A DNA stretch of 64,000 bases, taken from the NCBI RefSeq assembly GCF_025947185.1, contig NZ_CP110001.1, positions 930,001 to 994,000 of the forward strand, in the 5' to 3' direction. Source of the DNA: Flavobacterium sp. N2038. Lineage in GTDB: Bacteria > Bacteroidota > Bacteroidia > Flavobacteriales > Flavobacteriaceae. Under the pieces are notes generated by a model. That model did no database searches and was not told the DNA's origin. It saw only the letters and a program-made list of their open reading frames with translations. A program made the translations under genes and the position numbers. Every line of letters begins with the position of its first letter. The first letter of the stretch is position 1. This document shows, piece by piece, positions 8,459 to 17,778 of this stretch.

Positions 8459-8520
8459 ATTTTAAGTGTTCAGGGTTCAGTTTTTTTAGTGTTCAGCTAA
8501 ATGCCATTAAAAAAATATTT

Positions 8521-8580
8521 GCCACAGATTAAAGGATTTACACAGATTACAAGAATCATTTTAAGCTTTTAATCTGTGGC
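8521..8580. repeat. Inverted repeat GCCACAGATTAAA … TTTAATCTGTGGC
   Basis: Thirteen-bp arms at 8521-8533 and 8568-8580 enclose a 34-nt loop that carries CACAGATTAC, another part-copy. An A-run follows on the plus strand rather than a T-run, so it is a poor terminator for the upstream gene. A related GCCACAGATTATACTGATTA occurs at 41822, so this seems to be a dispersed intergenic element. Confidence 0.7.
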
Positions 8581-8603
8581 TAAAAAAAAATAAAAATCTC
8601 AGA

Positions 8604-9356
8604 ATGAAAAAAACAGTTTTAATTACTGGAGCCACAAGCGGAATTGGAAAAGCAACTGCGCAGATAATGGCAAAAAACAATTACAAAGTTATCCTTTGCG
8701 GAAGACGTAAAGATCGTTTGACAGAACTTGAAAAAGAGCTTTCGGTTTTTACAGAAGTACATTCTTTATCATTTGATGTTCGTGATAAAGATGCTGTTTT
8801 TGAAAGTATTAATTCATTGCCAGCGGATTTTTCGACTGTTGATGTTTTAATAAATAATGCAGGGAATGCACACGGTTTAGATCCAATTCAAAATGGAAAT
8901 ATTGAAGATTGGGATGCCATGATCGATATCAATGTAAAAGGACTTTTATATGTTTCTAAGGCTATAATTCCGCAAATGATTGAGCGTAAATCGGGGCATA
9001 TTATCAATATTGGCTCTATAGCCGGTAAAGAAGTGTATCCAAACGGAAATGTGTACTGTGCGTCTAAACATGCTGTTGATGCAATTAACAATGGAATGCG
9101 AATGGATTTGAATCCTTACGGAATTAGAGTAGGCGCAATACATCCGGGAATGGTTGAAACTGAGTTTAGCGAAGTACGTTTTAAAGGCGATGTTGACAGA
9201 GCTTCAACGGTTTATAAAGGTGTAGATGCTTTACAAGCTGAAGATATTGCCGATATTATTCATTTTGTGGTTTCGAGAAAGTATCATGTTAATATTGCTG
9301 ACTTGATCGTTTATCCAACTGCTCAGGCATCTGCAACAATAGTCAAAAGAGATTAA
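8604..9356 (+). CDS. SDR family NAD(P)-dependent oxidoreductase
   Basis: The 250-aa classical short-chain dehydrogenase has TGATSGIG (8-15) for the cofactor, NNAG (84-87), catalytic S138, Y151 and K155 (YCASK). The R34-R35 pair after the second strand (LCGRRKDR) suggests a preference for NADP. The pattern resembles the YdfG / 3-hydroxy acid dehydrogenase subgroup, which oxidises serine and similar hydroxy acids, but this is only a likeness. It follows the aldo/keto reductase in the same direction. Confidence 0.9.
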   Translation: MKKTVLITGATSGIGKATAQIMAKNNYKVILCGRRKDRLTELEKELSVFTEVHSLSFDVRDKDAVFESINSLPADFSTVDVLINNAGNAHGLDPIQNGNIEDWDAMIDINVKGLLYVSKAIIPQMIERKSGHIINIGSIAGKEVYPNGNVYCASKHAVDAINNGMRMDLNPYGIRVGAIHPGMVETEFSEVRFKGDVDRASTVYKGVDALQAEDIADIIHFVVSRKYHVNIADLIVYPTAQASATIVKRD

Positions 9357-9374
9357 TTTATTTTAGACTAACTT

Positions 9375-9478
9375 AGACTTCTTAGATTTGAAGTATACTA
9401 CAGTTAAAATTTAAGAAGTCTAAATGTCTAAAGTTAAAAGTCTTGTGAGGTCTAAAAATCCAATAATCTAAGAAGTCT
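9375..9478. repeat. Spacer with inverted 14-bp AGACTTCTTAGATT arms and TCTAA words
   Basis: AGACTTCTTAGATT at 9375-9388 is exactly complementary to AATCTAAGAAGTCT at 9465-9478. Between them lie more part-copies (AAGAAGTCTAAATGTCTAAA). The same 14-mer is present at 17752-17765 before recO. This fills nearly the whole gap between the SDR gene and the AlbA_2 gene. Confidence 0.75.
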
Positions 9479-9482
9479 GTAA

Positions 9483-10628
9483 ATGATCAATAAACGCCTT
9501 TTAATAAAAAACCTGCTCGCTCATAATGACGAGAGCAGTTTTTATGATAAAAAAAGGCAATTGAATCTTCATTCACGAGAGGGGAAAGGAAAGTTCCTCA
9601 AGCATATTTGTGCATTATCCAATTCAAATCCAGCCAATAATTCTTACATCGTTGTTGGTGTTGAGGATCATGACAATGAAATTGTAGGTGATGATTTTTT
9701 TGATGATAGCAGAATTCAAAATCTCGTTAATGCCTTTTTAGAAAATCCTCCAAAAATTCAATATGAAAATGTACCTTTTCCGAATCTTCCAAAGGATAAG
9801 GTAATCGGTTTGGTTACTATAAAACCCAATAGTAAAATTTCATATTTTAAAAAAGGAATTCACACAATACTTGCAAATAGCATATTTATTAGGCGTGGCA
9901 GTAATTCGATTCCGTTAGAAATTGGTGAAGAATTCGAAAAAAACTATCAAAATACTGAAACTGTAATTGGAATTGAAAATAGTTCCCGAAATAGTATTCA
10001 ATATACACTAGATGGTGTTTTTGATTTCATGAATTTCAGGCATAAAGATATGTCGCCAAAATATTATGTCTTTAAAGAACTCTTTGTGATTTGTTGGGCG
10101 GGAGTTGCAAAGAAATCCCGCGACAAAACTTTTTTATCTCGCGTAGATATTGAGTTAATCAATGAGCAGGTAAAGCTTTTTTATTCGGCTCAGGATGTTG
10201 TTACTATTGTTTACAATGAGGATAGTTTCACCATTACAGAATATGTTCCATTGGGATTAAATGACAAAACAAGTTATTATCCTCTAGAAAAACAAACGAT
10301 TCATTTTTTTGATAACGGGTACTATAAAATCGATCGTGAGATGCTTTTTCAGCCACCAGAATTCAATCGAAAGATGTTGTACCATATTTATAATTCGAAT
10401 ATTGCATTGCTTCAAAAATTGCAAAAAGGATTTGTTTTATCAGACAGAGAATTAGTTGATCTTGAGAATCTGCCATCGACATTTATGATTTGCTATTTAA
10501 ACGGGTTTGATGAAGCCAAACAAAAATTAATTGATTCAAAATTGTTGTTGAAACCTTTTCCACAAGTGTACTTGTCTTTTAAAGAAGCACTTCGTATTTT
10601 GCGTAAAATGAAATATGATGTTCAGTAA
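9483..10628 (+). CDS. AlbA_2 domain protein, putative DNA-binding/ATP-binding
   Basis: The 381-aa protein has an AlbA_2 (Schlafen-related) domain at about residues 20-155: a helix containing HICALSNSNPANNSYIVVGVED, later PNSKISYFKKGIH and the closing IFIRRGSNS. The remaining 220 residues are not recognised and lack an HSP90-type ATPase or winged helix that I could see. AlbA_2 proteins in bacteria are often called transcriptional regulators or divergent ATPases; the real function is not known. It appears to be a single gene following a repeat-filled spacer. Confidence 0.75.
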   Translation: MINKRLLIKNLLAHNDESSFYDKKRQLNLHSREGKGKFLKHICALSNSNPANNSYIVVGVEDHDNEIVGDDFFDDSRIQNLVNAFLENPPKIQYENVPFPNLPKDKVIGLVTIKPNSKISYFKKGIHTILANSIFIRRGSNSIPLEIGEEFEKNYQNTETVIGIENSSRNSIQYTLDGVFDFMNFRHKDMSPKYYVFKELFVICWAGVAKKSRDKTFLSRVDIELINEQVKLFYSAQDVVTIVYNEDSFTITEYVPLGLNDKTSYYPLEKQTIHFFDNGYYKIDREMLFQPPEFNRKMLYHIYNSNIALLQKLQKGFVLSDRELVDLENLPSTFMICYLNGFDEAKQKLIDSKLLLKPFPQVYLSFKEALRILRKMKYDVQ

Positions 10629-10710
10629 AGATGATGAAAGCTTGTAGGTTCAAAGAGTTTTCGATCTGGAAACACATTGTTGAGTATTTAACTTAAAGTT
10701 GATTCAGATA

Positions 10711-11454
10711 TTACTGAAAATTTAAATATTTGCTCACTTCTTCATAAGGAAATAAGATTTCTTTTGGGCCATCGGCGTAGGAGCCTGCTTCGTATGAGTT
10801 GTAGTATAAAAGAAGGCCTTCTTCAGTATAAAAAATATTTTGTGGTAGCTGAAATTTATCGTTTTCAAACATTAATCCCGTTGCATTTATATTTGCAGTG
10901 GTTGGAATTTTGTATTTCTCGCGAAATCTTTTTTCAGCAAAAACTTTGAACTCATTTTGGTTTTTAAACAATTGGTTGTTGAATATAGTTTTTCCTGTTT
11001 GCGGATTAAATAGTAAAGATTTAAAACCCTGATAACCATGTGCTCCGCCAGTAAAAGTATAATGATCAATTTTGATATTTAAAATCTGATCTGATTCAAA
11101 TTCAATATTTCCTTTAATTTTTCCTTCCCAGCCAAAAGTTTCGCTTGGAAATTTTTTGTGCATTTCTTCATAAGAATCAATGAATGATTTGGCAAGAGAA
11201 TGGTAGTCATGTACTGATTTTGGATCTTCTCCAAAATAGATTATTTCTTTTACAACAGAAAAAATCTTTTTATTTATACTGTCGGCAGTAATTTTAATAT
11301 TTTTTGCAACAGGAATGTCAATAGTAACTTTTGGACAATCGCTCTTGCATGGAATGGCAGATTTTTCTTCAAATGTTTCATTCTCAAATGAAAGCTCTTT
11401 GTTACAACTTGTAAATATCAAAAACAGAAAGACTAAAAAAGTATAATGTTTCAT
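10711..11454 (-). CDS. DUF4163/DUF3298 (RsiV-like) lipoprotein
   Basis: The 247-aa protein begins with a lipoprotein signal, FLIFTSC with the lipid-bearing Cys at 17. A DUF4163-like segment is followed by a DUF3298-like C-terminus (YTFTGGAHGYQGFKSLLFNP, then a closing LFPYEEVSKYL). This combination occurs in the sigma-factor regulator RsiV and in lysozyme-binding proteins, and in many Bacteroidota surface lipoproteins. No ECF sigma gene is adjacent, so an anti-sigma role is unsupported. It converges on the AlbA_2 gene. Confidence 0.8.
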   Translation of the reverse strand: MKHYTFLVFLFLIFTSCNKELSFENETFEEKSAIPCKSDCPKVTIDIPVAKNIKITADSINKKIFSVVKEIIYFGEDPKSVHDYHSLAKSFIDSYEEMHKKFPSETFGWEGKIKGNIEFESDQILNIKIDHYTFTGGAHGYQGFKSLLFNPQTGKTIFNNQLFKNQNEFKVFAEKRFREKYKIPTTANINATGLMFENDKFQLPQNIFYTEEGLLLYYNSYEAGSYADGPKEILFPYEEVSKYLNFQ

Positions 11455-11518
11455 ATCAAAAAGTGTTAATTAAATACAAAGGTAAGAAGTTGTGTCAGGA
11501 TTAGAATAAATTAAACGG

Positions 11519-11526
11519 TAAATTTG
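11519..11526 (+). promoter_or_regulatory. Possible -7 element TAAATTTG for cystathionine gamma-synthase gene
   Basis: TAAATTTG fits the Bacteroidota TAnnTTTG consensus and lies 33 nt before the start codon. No TTG box is at the right spacing, so only the -7 part is supported. Confidence 0.4.
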
Positions 11527-11559
11527 TACAGGAATTAAAGATTTAAAATTTGTAACTAT

Positions 11560-12702
11560 ATGAAATTCAATACAAAAGTAATACATGGTGGTCAGCATCA
11601 TGATCCAAGTACCGGAGCCGTTATGCCTCCTGTGTATCAAACTTCAACTTTTATTCAGACAAGTCCAGGCAAGCCGTTGGCTGATTATGAATATAGCAGG
11701 GCATCAAATCCAACTCGTACAGCCTTAGAAAATGCTTTGGCAAGTATTGAAAATGGTACACGCGGATTAGCTTTTTCATCAGGATTAGCAGCAACAGATT
11801 GCATCTTAAGATCATTTAAGGCCGGCGATGAAATTATTGCAATGGATGATTTGTACGGTGGAACTTATAGAATGTTTTCGAGAATTTATAAAGATTCAGG
11901 AATTAAATTTCATTTTGTAGATATGACTGATATTGCAAAATTGAAATCATTAATCAATGAAAATACAAAATTGGTTTGGGTAGAAACACCAACAAATCCA
12001 TTAATGAAACTGGCAGATATTGAAGAAGTTGCTAAAATTACAAAAGCGAACAAAATTTTGTTTGCTGTAGATAATACGTTTGCGACACCTTACTTGCAAA
12101 AACCACTAGATTTAGGAGCCGATATCGTTATGCATTCTGCTACTAAATATTTGGGAGGACATTCTGATGTTATTGCGGGCGCTTTAATTGTAAAAGATGA
12201 AGCTTTGGGAGATCAATTGCATTTTCAGCAATTTGCTACCGGAGCAACCTTAGGGCCAATGGATAGCTTTTTGGTTTTGAGAGGAATTAAAACGCTTTCT
12301 TTAAGAGTTCAGAGACATTGCGAAAACGGAGAAAAAGTGGTGGAGTTTTTAAGTAATCACCCAAAAATTAATACGGTTTATTACCCTGGATTAAAAAATC
12401 ATCCTTTTCATGAAATCGCTAAAAAGCAAATGAAAGCTTTTGGAGGAATGGTTTCTTTTACTTTTAAATCTGGAAAAAAAGAAGATTCAATTGCCTTTTT
12501 AGAGAAATTGAAAGTGTTTACTTTGGCAGAATCTTTAGGAGGAGTTGAATCTTTAGCAAATCATCCGGCTTTAATGACACACGCTTCAATTCCTGCTGAT
12601 AAGAGAGCAGAAGTTGGTATTACTGATGATTTGGTTCGTTTAAGTGTTGGGATTGAAGATGCAGAAGACTTAATTGCTGATCTGCAACAGGCTTTAGCAT
12701 AA
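11560..12702 (+). CDS. Cystathionine gamma-synthase / gamma-lyase type PLP enzyme
   Basis: The 380-aa enzyme belongs to the Cys/Met-metabolism PLP family. The Schiff-base lysine is K196 in SATKY, D171 in VDNTF contacts the PLP nitrogen, and YEYSRASNPTR near residue 43-53 supplies the phosphate-binding Tyr/Arg from the neighbouring subunit. LGGVESLANHPALMTH closes the active site. It should form or split cystathionine in methionine/cysteine metabolism. Synthase and lyase cannot be separated by sequence reading alone. It is a single gene ending in a strong hairpin. Confidence 0.88.
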   Translation: MKFNTKVIHGGQHHDPSTGAVMPPVYQTSTFIQTSPGKPLADYEYSRASNPTRTALENALASIENGTRGLAFSSGLAATDCILRSFKAGDEIIAMDDLYGGTYRMFSRIYKDSGIKFHFVDMTDIAKLKSLINENTKLVWVETPTNPLMKLADIEEVAKITKANKILFAVDNTFATPYLQKPLDLGADIVMHSATKYLGGHSDVIAGALIVKDEALGDQLHFQQFATGATLGPMDSFLVLRGIKTLSLRVQRHCENGEKVVEFLSNHPKINTVYYPGLKNHPFHEIAKKQMKAFGGMVSFTFKSGKKEDSIAFLEKLKVFTLAESLGGVESLANHPALMTHASIPADKRAEVGITDDLVRLSVGIEDAEDLIADLQQALA

Positions 12703-12720
12703 AAATTAAATTCCAAATTA

Positions 12721-12768
12721 AAAATCCCAAATTCCAATCTTAATAATTGGAATTTGGGATTTTTTATA
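12721..12768. terminator. Bidirectional terminator, 18-bp stem
   Basis: The arms 12721-12738 and 12746-12763 pair perfectly across a 7-nt loop, with A-rich and T-rich flanks on both sides. It separates two convergent genes and can end both transcripts. Confidence 0.88.
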
Positions 12769-12789
12769 TTTTGGAATTTTGAAATATTT

Positions 12790-13581
12790 CTAGAATTCTA
12801 AGTAGTAGATGTATCCAAAGTTAAACCATACTTGCCAATCGTTTGATTTGTTTTCTTTGTAGATATCTTTGTTAGGGTTTAAACCGTCAATCCAGTCTGA
12901 AGTAAACATTTGAAAACGAGTTTCAAACATTAAATCGCTCATTGTCGTTAGCTTATAATGTACTCCCAGACCACCTGTAATTGAAGCTGCAATTCCGGTT
13001 TCGGATGAAAAACCGTGAGGTCTTCCGTCTGATGGAGTTAAATATTTTCCTGGTGTAATATGAGGAAGTGTTATATCTCCTAAACTAGAACCAATTTTTG
13101 ATGAATAATAGTTTATCATAATACCTGCACTTAAGTACGGACTGAAGCTACCAACATTGTTTTCGAAGTCATGAATTTTTATAAAAGAAAATTCTAATTG
13201 AGATCCTAATCCAAAAACTGTCGAGCTTGCACTCATTCCTTTCAATTGGTTGATAGTCAAATTGGCTGGTTTTTTTTCGACCCATCTACCAAAGTGTTGT
13301 AAGTCTGTCTTGCTAAAAGATAGTTCAGATCTTACTTTAAAGTGTTCAGAGAAAAAAGTTTCGTGGTTGTTGGCGGCAGAAAAGTTGATAAAATGTATAA
13401 TTCCAATTCCAAATCCTGTATTTCCAACATTGGTATCAAAATTATTTCTTTCACCAAAATCAGATTGGAGGGTTACAGGTCCTGCGAATATTCCTATTTC
13501 TTGCGCAATATCGGATTGAGCAGTTGCAGTTGTAGAGATGCCAAGTATGGCAAATAACGTGATAATTATAGGTTTGAGCAT
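12790..13581 (-). CDS. THC0290_0291-type outer-membrane beta-barrel protein
   Basis: I choose the start at MLKPIIITLF (complement of 13579-13581), nine codons inside the longest frame, since it begins a typical signal peptide ending TATAQ. The 263-aa product has alternating hydrophobic strands (EIGIFAGPVTLQSDFG, then MINYYSSKIG) and ends with WQVWFNFGYIYYLEF, an aromatic C-terminal strand typical of outer-membrane barrels. It resembles the flavobacterial family labelled THC0290_0291, whose function is unknown. Confidence 0.75.
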   Translation of the reverse strand: MLKPIIITLFAILGISTTATAQSDIAQEIGIFAGPVTLQSDFGERNNFDTNVGNTGFGIGIIHFINFSAANNHETFFSEHFKVRSELSFSKTDLQHFGRWVEKKPANLTINQLKGMSASSTVFGLGSQLEFSFIKIHDFENNVGSFSPYLSAGIMINYYSSKIGSSLGDITLPHITPGKYLTPSDGRPHGFSSETGIAASITGGLGVHYKLTTMSDLMFETRFQMFTSDWIDGLNPNKDIYKENKSNDWQVWFNFGYIYYLEF

Positions 13582-13907
13582 GGTATTTGGGCTTTCAAAT
13601 CTTGGCAAATATATAAAAAAGGTTGTCTAAACAAAATATTAAATTCGGGTATTAAAAAATTAGTAACAAAACACTTAATTTTCTGACTTTAAGTGTGGTG
13701 ATTTGATGTAAAATCGTAAGTGTAAAATTGTATTTTTATTTTTGTTTAAAAAAAACACAATTCTTCTGCTAAAGCTAAAAAAAATAACAATTCATGATCG
13801 TTTTGCCTTATCTTTGCTTGTTATTACGAAAACGTTTTCTTAAAGGGCGTTTTCTTATTTAAAAGGTTAAAAAGTTATAAACTATTATTTGAATAATTTA
13901 TTTAAAA
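13582..13907. other. Gap between barrel protein and gdhA, with promoter
   Basis: The 326-nt AT-rich gap carries the divergent control regions of the two genes. It contains one good -7 element for gdhA (13809-13816) and a possible weak inverted AACGTTTTC pattern near 13830-13852. No gene or RNA was recognised. Confidence 0.6.
13809..13816 (+). promoter_or_regulatory. -7 element TATCTTTG upstream of gdhA
   Basis: TATCTTTG matches TAnnTTTG and lies 91 nt before the gdhA start, leaving a long leader. A -33 TTG was not found at 17-23 nt, so support is partial. Confidence 0.5.
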
Positions 13908-15251
13908 ATGGAACAAAAAATAAATGAATTTATGGCTCTTGTTGAGTCAAAAAATCCAAACGAGCCAGAATTTCTTCAAGCCGTTAGAGAATTTGCCGAA
14001 ACGGTAATTCCATTCATTGCAGAAAGAAAAAAATATGATGGAAAAAATTTATTGCTTAGAATAGCTGAACCGGAAAGATCTATTATTTTTAGAGTTCCGT
14101 GGGTAGATGATAAGGGAGAGATTATTGTAAATCGTGGTTTTAGAATTCAGATGAATTCTGCAATTGGACCTTATAAAGGAGGAATTAGATTCCATCATAC
14201 TGTAAATTTATCAGTTTTAAAATTCCTAGCTTTCGAACAAGTTTTTAAAAATAGTTTGACAACTTTACCTATGGGTGGAGGAAAAGGAGGTTCTGATTTT
14301 GATCCTGAAGGTAAATCTGATGGAGAAATTATGCGTTTCTGTCAATCATTTATGACAGAATTATGTCGTCATATTGGACCAGACTTAGATGTTCCTGCGG
14401 GAGATATTGGAGTTGGTGCAAGAGAAATTGGTTATCTTTTTGGTCAATATAAAAGAATAAGAAACGAATTTACAGGTGTTTTAACAGGTAAAGGTCTTGC
14501 TTACGGAGGATCATTAATTAGACCAGAAGCTACTGGCTATGGTGTAGTTTATTTTACAGATCAAATGCTTCGTACTATCGGACATGAAATAAAAGGTAAA
14601 AGAGTTGCAATTTCTGGATTTGGAAATGTTGCTTGGGGAGTTGCATTAAAAATAAATGAACTAGGAGGGAAATTAGTTACTATTTCCGGACCTGATGGTT
14701 ATATTTATGATGAAGAAGGAATCTCGGGAGAAAAAATCGATCATATGGTCGAAATGAGAGCAACGGGAGATAACAGAGCAGAGCTTTATGTAAAGAAATA
14801 TCCAAATGCTGTTTTCCATAAAGGAAAAAGCCCATGGGAAGTAAAAGTTGATATTGCAATTCCATGTGCTACTCAAAATGAATTGAATGGAGAAGATGCT
14901 CAAAAACTAATTGATAATGGTGTTTTATGTGTTACAGAGGCTGCAAATATGCCTTCAACGTTAGATGCTATTAAATTATTTTTAGATAATAAAGTACTTT
15001 TTGCTCCTGGTAAAGCTGCAAATGCTGGTGGAGTAGCTGCTTCTGGATTAGAAATGACACAAAACTCTATTCGTTTGAACTGGACAAGTGAAGAAGTAGA
15101 TTTAAGATTAAAAGATATTATGGTTGGAATTCACAACCAATGTAAAAAATATGGTGCTGGCGAGGATGGTTATGTTAATTATGTAAAAGGAGCTAACATT
15201 GCAGGATTTGTAAAAGTTGCTGATGCTATGCTTGCTCAGGGTGTAGTGTAG
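13908..15251 (+). CDS. gdhA: NADP-type glutamate dehydrogenase
   Basis: The 447-aa enzyme is the hexameric small type. Substrate lysines are at K90 (GPYKGG) and K114, catalytic K126 sits in PMGGGKGGSDFDP, and the Rossmann motif GFGNVAWG is present. It interconverts 2-oxoglutarate plus ammonia and glutamate in the cytoplasm. The length and the sequence around PMGGGKGG fit the NADP(H)-dependent assimilatory group. It is preceded by a long leader with a recognisable -7 element and followed by a good terminator, so it is monocistronic. Confidence 0.95.
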   Translation: MEQKINEFMALVESKNPNEPEFLQAVREFAETVIPFIAERKKYDGKNLLLRIAEPERSIIFRVPWVDDKGEIIVNRGFRIQMNSAIGPYKGGIRFHHTVNLSVLKFLAFEQVFKNSLTTLPMGGGKGGSDFDPEGKSDGEIMRFCQSFMTELCRHIGPDLDVPAGDIGVGAREIGYLFGQYKRIRNEFTGVLTGKGLAYGGSLIRPEATGYGVVYFTDQMLRTIGHEIKGKRVAISGFGNVAWGVALKINELGGKLVTISGPDGYIYDEEGISGEKIDHMVEMRATGDNRAELYVKKYPNAVFHKGKSPWEVKVDIAIPCATQNELNGEDAQKLIDNGVLCVTEAANMPSTLDAIKLFLDNKVLFAPGKAANAGGVAASGLEMTQNSIRLNWTSEEVDLRLKDIMVGIHNQCKKYGAGEDGYVNYVKGANIAGFVKVADAMLAQGVV

Positions 15252-15271
15252 ATTAAAACAAAAAAAAATAG

Positions 15272-15318
15272 AAAATGCCTTCATTCGTCTTCAAGATGAA
15301 TCGAAGGCATTTTTTTTA
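15272..15318 (+). terminator. Terminator after gdhA
   Basis: AAAATGCCTTC at 15273-15283 pairs with GAAGGCATTTT at 15303-15313, and a T-run follows to 15317. The longest frame of the next gene starts inside this hairpin, which argues for the later start at 15383. Confidence 0.88.
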
Positions 15319-15382
15319 TTTGAAGAACAAAAAACAAATACTTTGGTTTATAGTATATTTGTTGATTCGAATAACGATCGCA

Positions 15383-17665
15383 ATGAAGAGAATCTTTCTG
15401 TGTATTTTGTTTTTATTTGCATTTCAGTTTAGTTTTAGTCAGGCTAAATTGAATTGGCAAGGGTATTTTTCGTTTACTGAAATAAAAGATATTTCAGAAT
15501 CATCTTCAGCGGTGTATGCCGCTTCAGAGAATGCATTGTTTTCTAAAACAGATGCCGCAAATACAATTAAAACAATTACAACTGTTGATGGGCTTTCGGG
15601 TCAGACGATTTCGGCAGTTTATTATAGTGAAGCATTCAAAAAAACGATTGTAGGCTATGAAAATGGTTTGATGATCGTAATCAATGAGAGTGACGGTAGT
15701 ATCATGAAAATTGTTGATATTATCAATAAACAATTGGCTCCCAATTTGAAAAAAATCAATCATTTTATGGAACATAACGGTTTGGTTTATGTTTCCTGTG
15801 ATTTTGGAATTGTACAGTTTAATTTAACCACATTACAATTTGGTGATACCTATTTTATAGGTGATAATGGAGCAGAAATTAGCGTAAGGCAAACTACTTT
15901 TTTTAATGGATTTATTTATGCTGCAACTTCAAGCGGTATCAGAAAGGCAGATAGTACAAACGCAAATCTGATTGATTTTAAGCAATGGCTACTTGTAAAT
16001 ACAGGGAATTGGTCCAGTATTGAGGCTTTAGATACAGAACTTATTGCAATAAATACAACTGGATATGTTCATCGGTTAAATGCAGGTGCTTTTGTTGGAT
16101 TTTTGCAGCTTCCACAACCTGCAGTAGACATGAGGTCAAAAAATCATAATTTGTTTATTACAATTCCTAATCTGGTTTATGTTTATAATAATCAAATGAT
16201 TTTAAATCGTCAGATCACAAACACTCAGGTTTTAGATAATACGATTACATTTACTTGTACAACCAGTGTTGGTAATTCGATTTATATAGGAACAAAAGAA
16301 AAAGGACTATTTTCTTCGACACTTTCAGGAGCAGCTGTTTTTGAAAATAATACACCTGCTGGTCCTGCGCGTAATAGTATTTTTTCGCTGGATGTAACTC
16401 CAGGTTCGCTTTGGGCTGTTTATGGAGATTATGATACATATTATAATCCCTATGATTTAGATAGCTACGGAATTAGCAAATTTAATACTTCAGGCTGGTT
16501 AAATATTCCGTATTCTGAGGTTTATGATGCGAAGTCGATAACTAGAGTTATAATAAATCCTGCAAACGAAAAACAAGTCTATGCAAGCTCTTTTTTTTCA
16601 GGATTATTAAGAATAGAAGATGATGTTCCTAATTTTTTATACAATGAAAAAAATAGTGGATTACAATCTATTACTACAGAAGGACCAAATTATATAGATG
16701 TACGTATTAATGCAACTGCTTTTGATAAAACGGGAAATCTTTGGATAACCAATAGTCGTATTAAGAATGGATTGAAAGTTTTGAAATCCAATGGGCAATG
16801 GGGGAGTTATGCTATGACTTCAATTTTGGACGATGCAGAGGCGAGTAGTTATTCCAGTATTCTTGTTGACCGAAATAATGTGAAATGGATAGGGACCAAC
16901 AGAGATGGAGTTGTTGGTTTTAATGAAACTACAAATACATTTAAAAAAATGACTTTTGGAGTAGATGCCGGGAATCTTCCAATTGCAGATGTCAGATCAA
17001 TCGCAATAGATACGAAGAATCAATTGTGGATAGGAACAACAAAAGGATTGCGTGTGCTGAGTAATATAGGAAGTTTTCAAAGTGAGAGTCAGCTTAAAGC
17101 AAATCCAATAATTATAATGGAGGATAATCTGGCTCAGGAATTACTGTATGAGCAATTTATTACTTCAATAGCTGTAGATGGAGCAAATAATAAATGGATT
17201 GGTACGGCTGATTCCGGTGTTTTTATGGTGTCGCCAAATGGACAGGAAACCAAATATCATTTTACAATAAATAATTCGCCACTGCCAAGTAATGTGGTGA
17301 ATGATATAAAAATTAATAGTGCTACAGGTGAGGTGTTTATTGCAACCAATAAAGGAATGATATCATTTAAGGGTATTGCAACCGAAGCAAATGAAGATTT
17401 GAATAATGTTTATGTGTACCCAAATCCGGTTAGGCCAACCTATTTCGGGACTGTGAAAATAGCTGGTCTATTAGATAAAGCAAATATTAAAATAACTGAT
17501 ATCGAAGGAAATTTGGTTTATGAAGCAACATCAGAAGGAGGTACAATCGAATGGGATACAACTGCTTTCGGTCGTTACAAAGTTTCCTCCGGAGTGTATA
17601 TGATTTTTATTTCTGCTCAGGATGGTGGTGAGACGAAAGTGAAAAAAGTTATGATAATTAGATAA
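15383..17665 (+). CDS. porZ: PorZ-like beta-propeller protein with type IX sorting domain
   Basis: I set the start at MKRIFLCILF, which opens a signal peptide ending FSFSQ; the longer frame begins within the gdhA terminator. The 760-aa protein has repeated propeller blades (for example WIGTNRDGVVGF, LWIGTTKGLRVL, KWIGTADSGVFMV), followed by a C-terminal type A sorting domain (VYPNPVRP near residue 674, closing KVKKVMIIR). PorZ of Porphyromonas gingivalis is of similar length (about 776 aa) with propellers and a sorting domain, and helps to attach anionic LPS to type IX cargo. The gene precedes recO. A general surface propeller protein is the alternative. Confidence 0.72.
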   Translation: MKRIFLCILFLFAFQFSFSQAKLNWQGYFSFTEIKDISESSSAVYAASENALFSKTDAANTIKTITTVDGLSGQTISAVYYSEAFKKTIVGYENGLMIVINESDGSIMKIVDIINKQLAPNLKKINHFMEHNGLVYVSCDFGIVQFNLTTLQFGDTYFIGDNGAEISVRQTTFFNGFIYAATSSGIRKADSTNANLIDFKQWLLVNTGNWSSIEALDTELIAINTTGYVHRLNAGAFVGFLQLPQPAVDMRSKNHNLFITIPNLVYVYNNQMILNRQITNTQVLDNTITFTCTTSVGNSIYIGTKEKGLFSSTLSGAAVFENNTPAGPARNSIFSLDVTPGSLWAVYGDYDTYYNPYDLDSYGISKFNTSGWLNIPYSEVYDAKSITRVIINPANEKQVYASSFFSGLLRIEDDVPNFLYNEKNSGLQSITTEGPNYIDVRINATAFDKTGNLWITNSRIKNGLKVLKSNGQWGSYAMTSILDDAEASSYSSILVDRNNVKWIGTNRDGVVGFNETTNTFKKMTFGVDAGNLPIADVRSIAIDTKNQLWIGTTKGLRVLSNIGSFQSESQLKANPIIIMEDNLAQELLYEQFITSIAVDGANNKWIGTADSGVFMVSPNGQETKYHFTINNSPLPSNVVNDIKINSATGEVFIATNKGMISFKGIATEANEDLNNVYVYPNPVRPTYFGTVKIAGLLDKANIKITDIEGNLVYEATSEGGTIEWDTTAFGRYKVSSGVYMIFISAQDGGETKVKKVMIIR

Positions 17666-17689
17666 TGTGGTAATTTAAGTAATTATCGA

Positions 17690-17778
17690 ATTGCTTAAAG
17701 TCTAAATAATCTAAGATGATATAGACAAAAGTTTATGGTCAAAATTCTAACAATCTAAGAAGTCTAATAATCTAAGTA
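17690..17778. repeat. porZ-recO spacer made of AATCTAAG / AAGTCTAA words
   Basis: The spacer carries AGTCTAAATAATCTAAG near 17699-17715, AATCTAAGAAGTCT at 17752-17765, and AATCTAAG again at 17769-17776. The 14-mer is the same as that at 9465-9478, more than 8 kb away. Confidence 0.7.

Noticed and set aside
15275..15382. Longer N-terminus for the PorZ-like protein
   Set aside because: Its start lies in the gdhA terminator, and the later Met begins a proper signal peptide.
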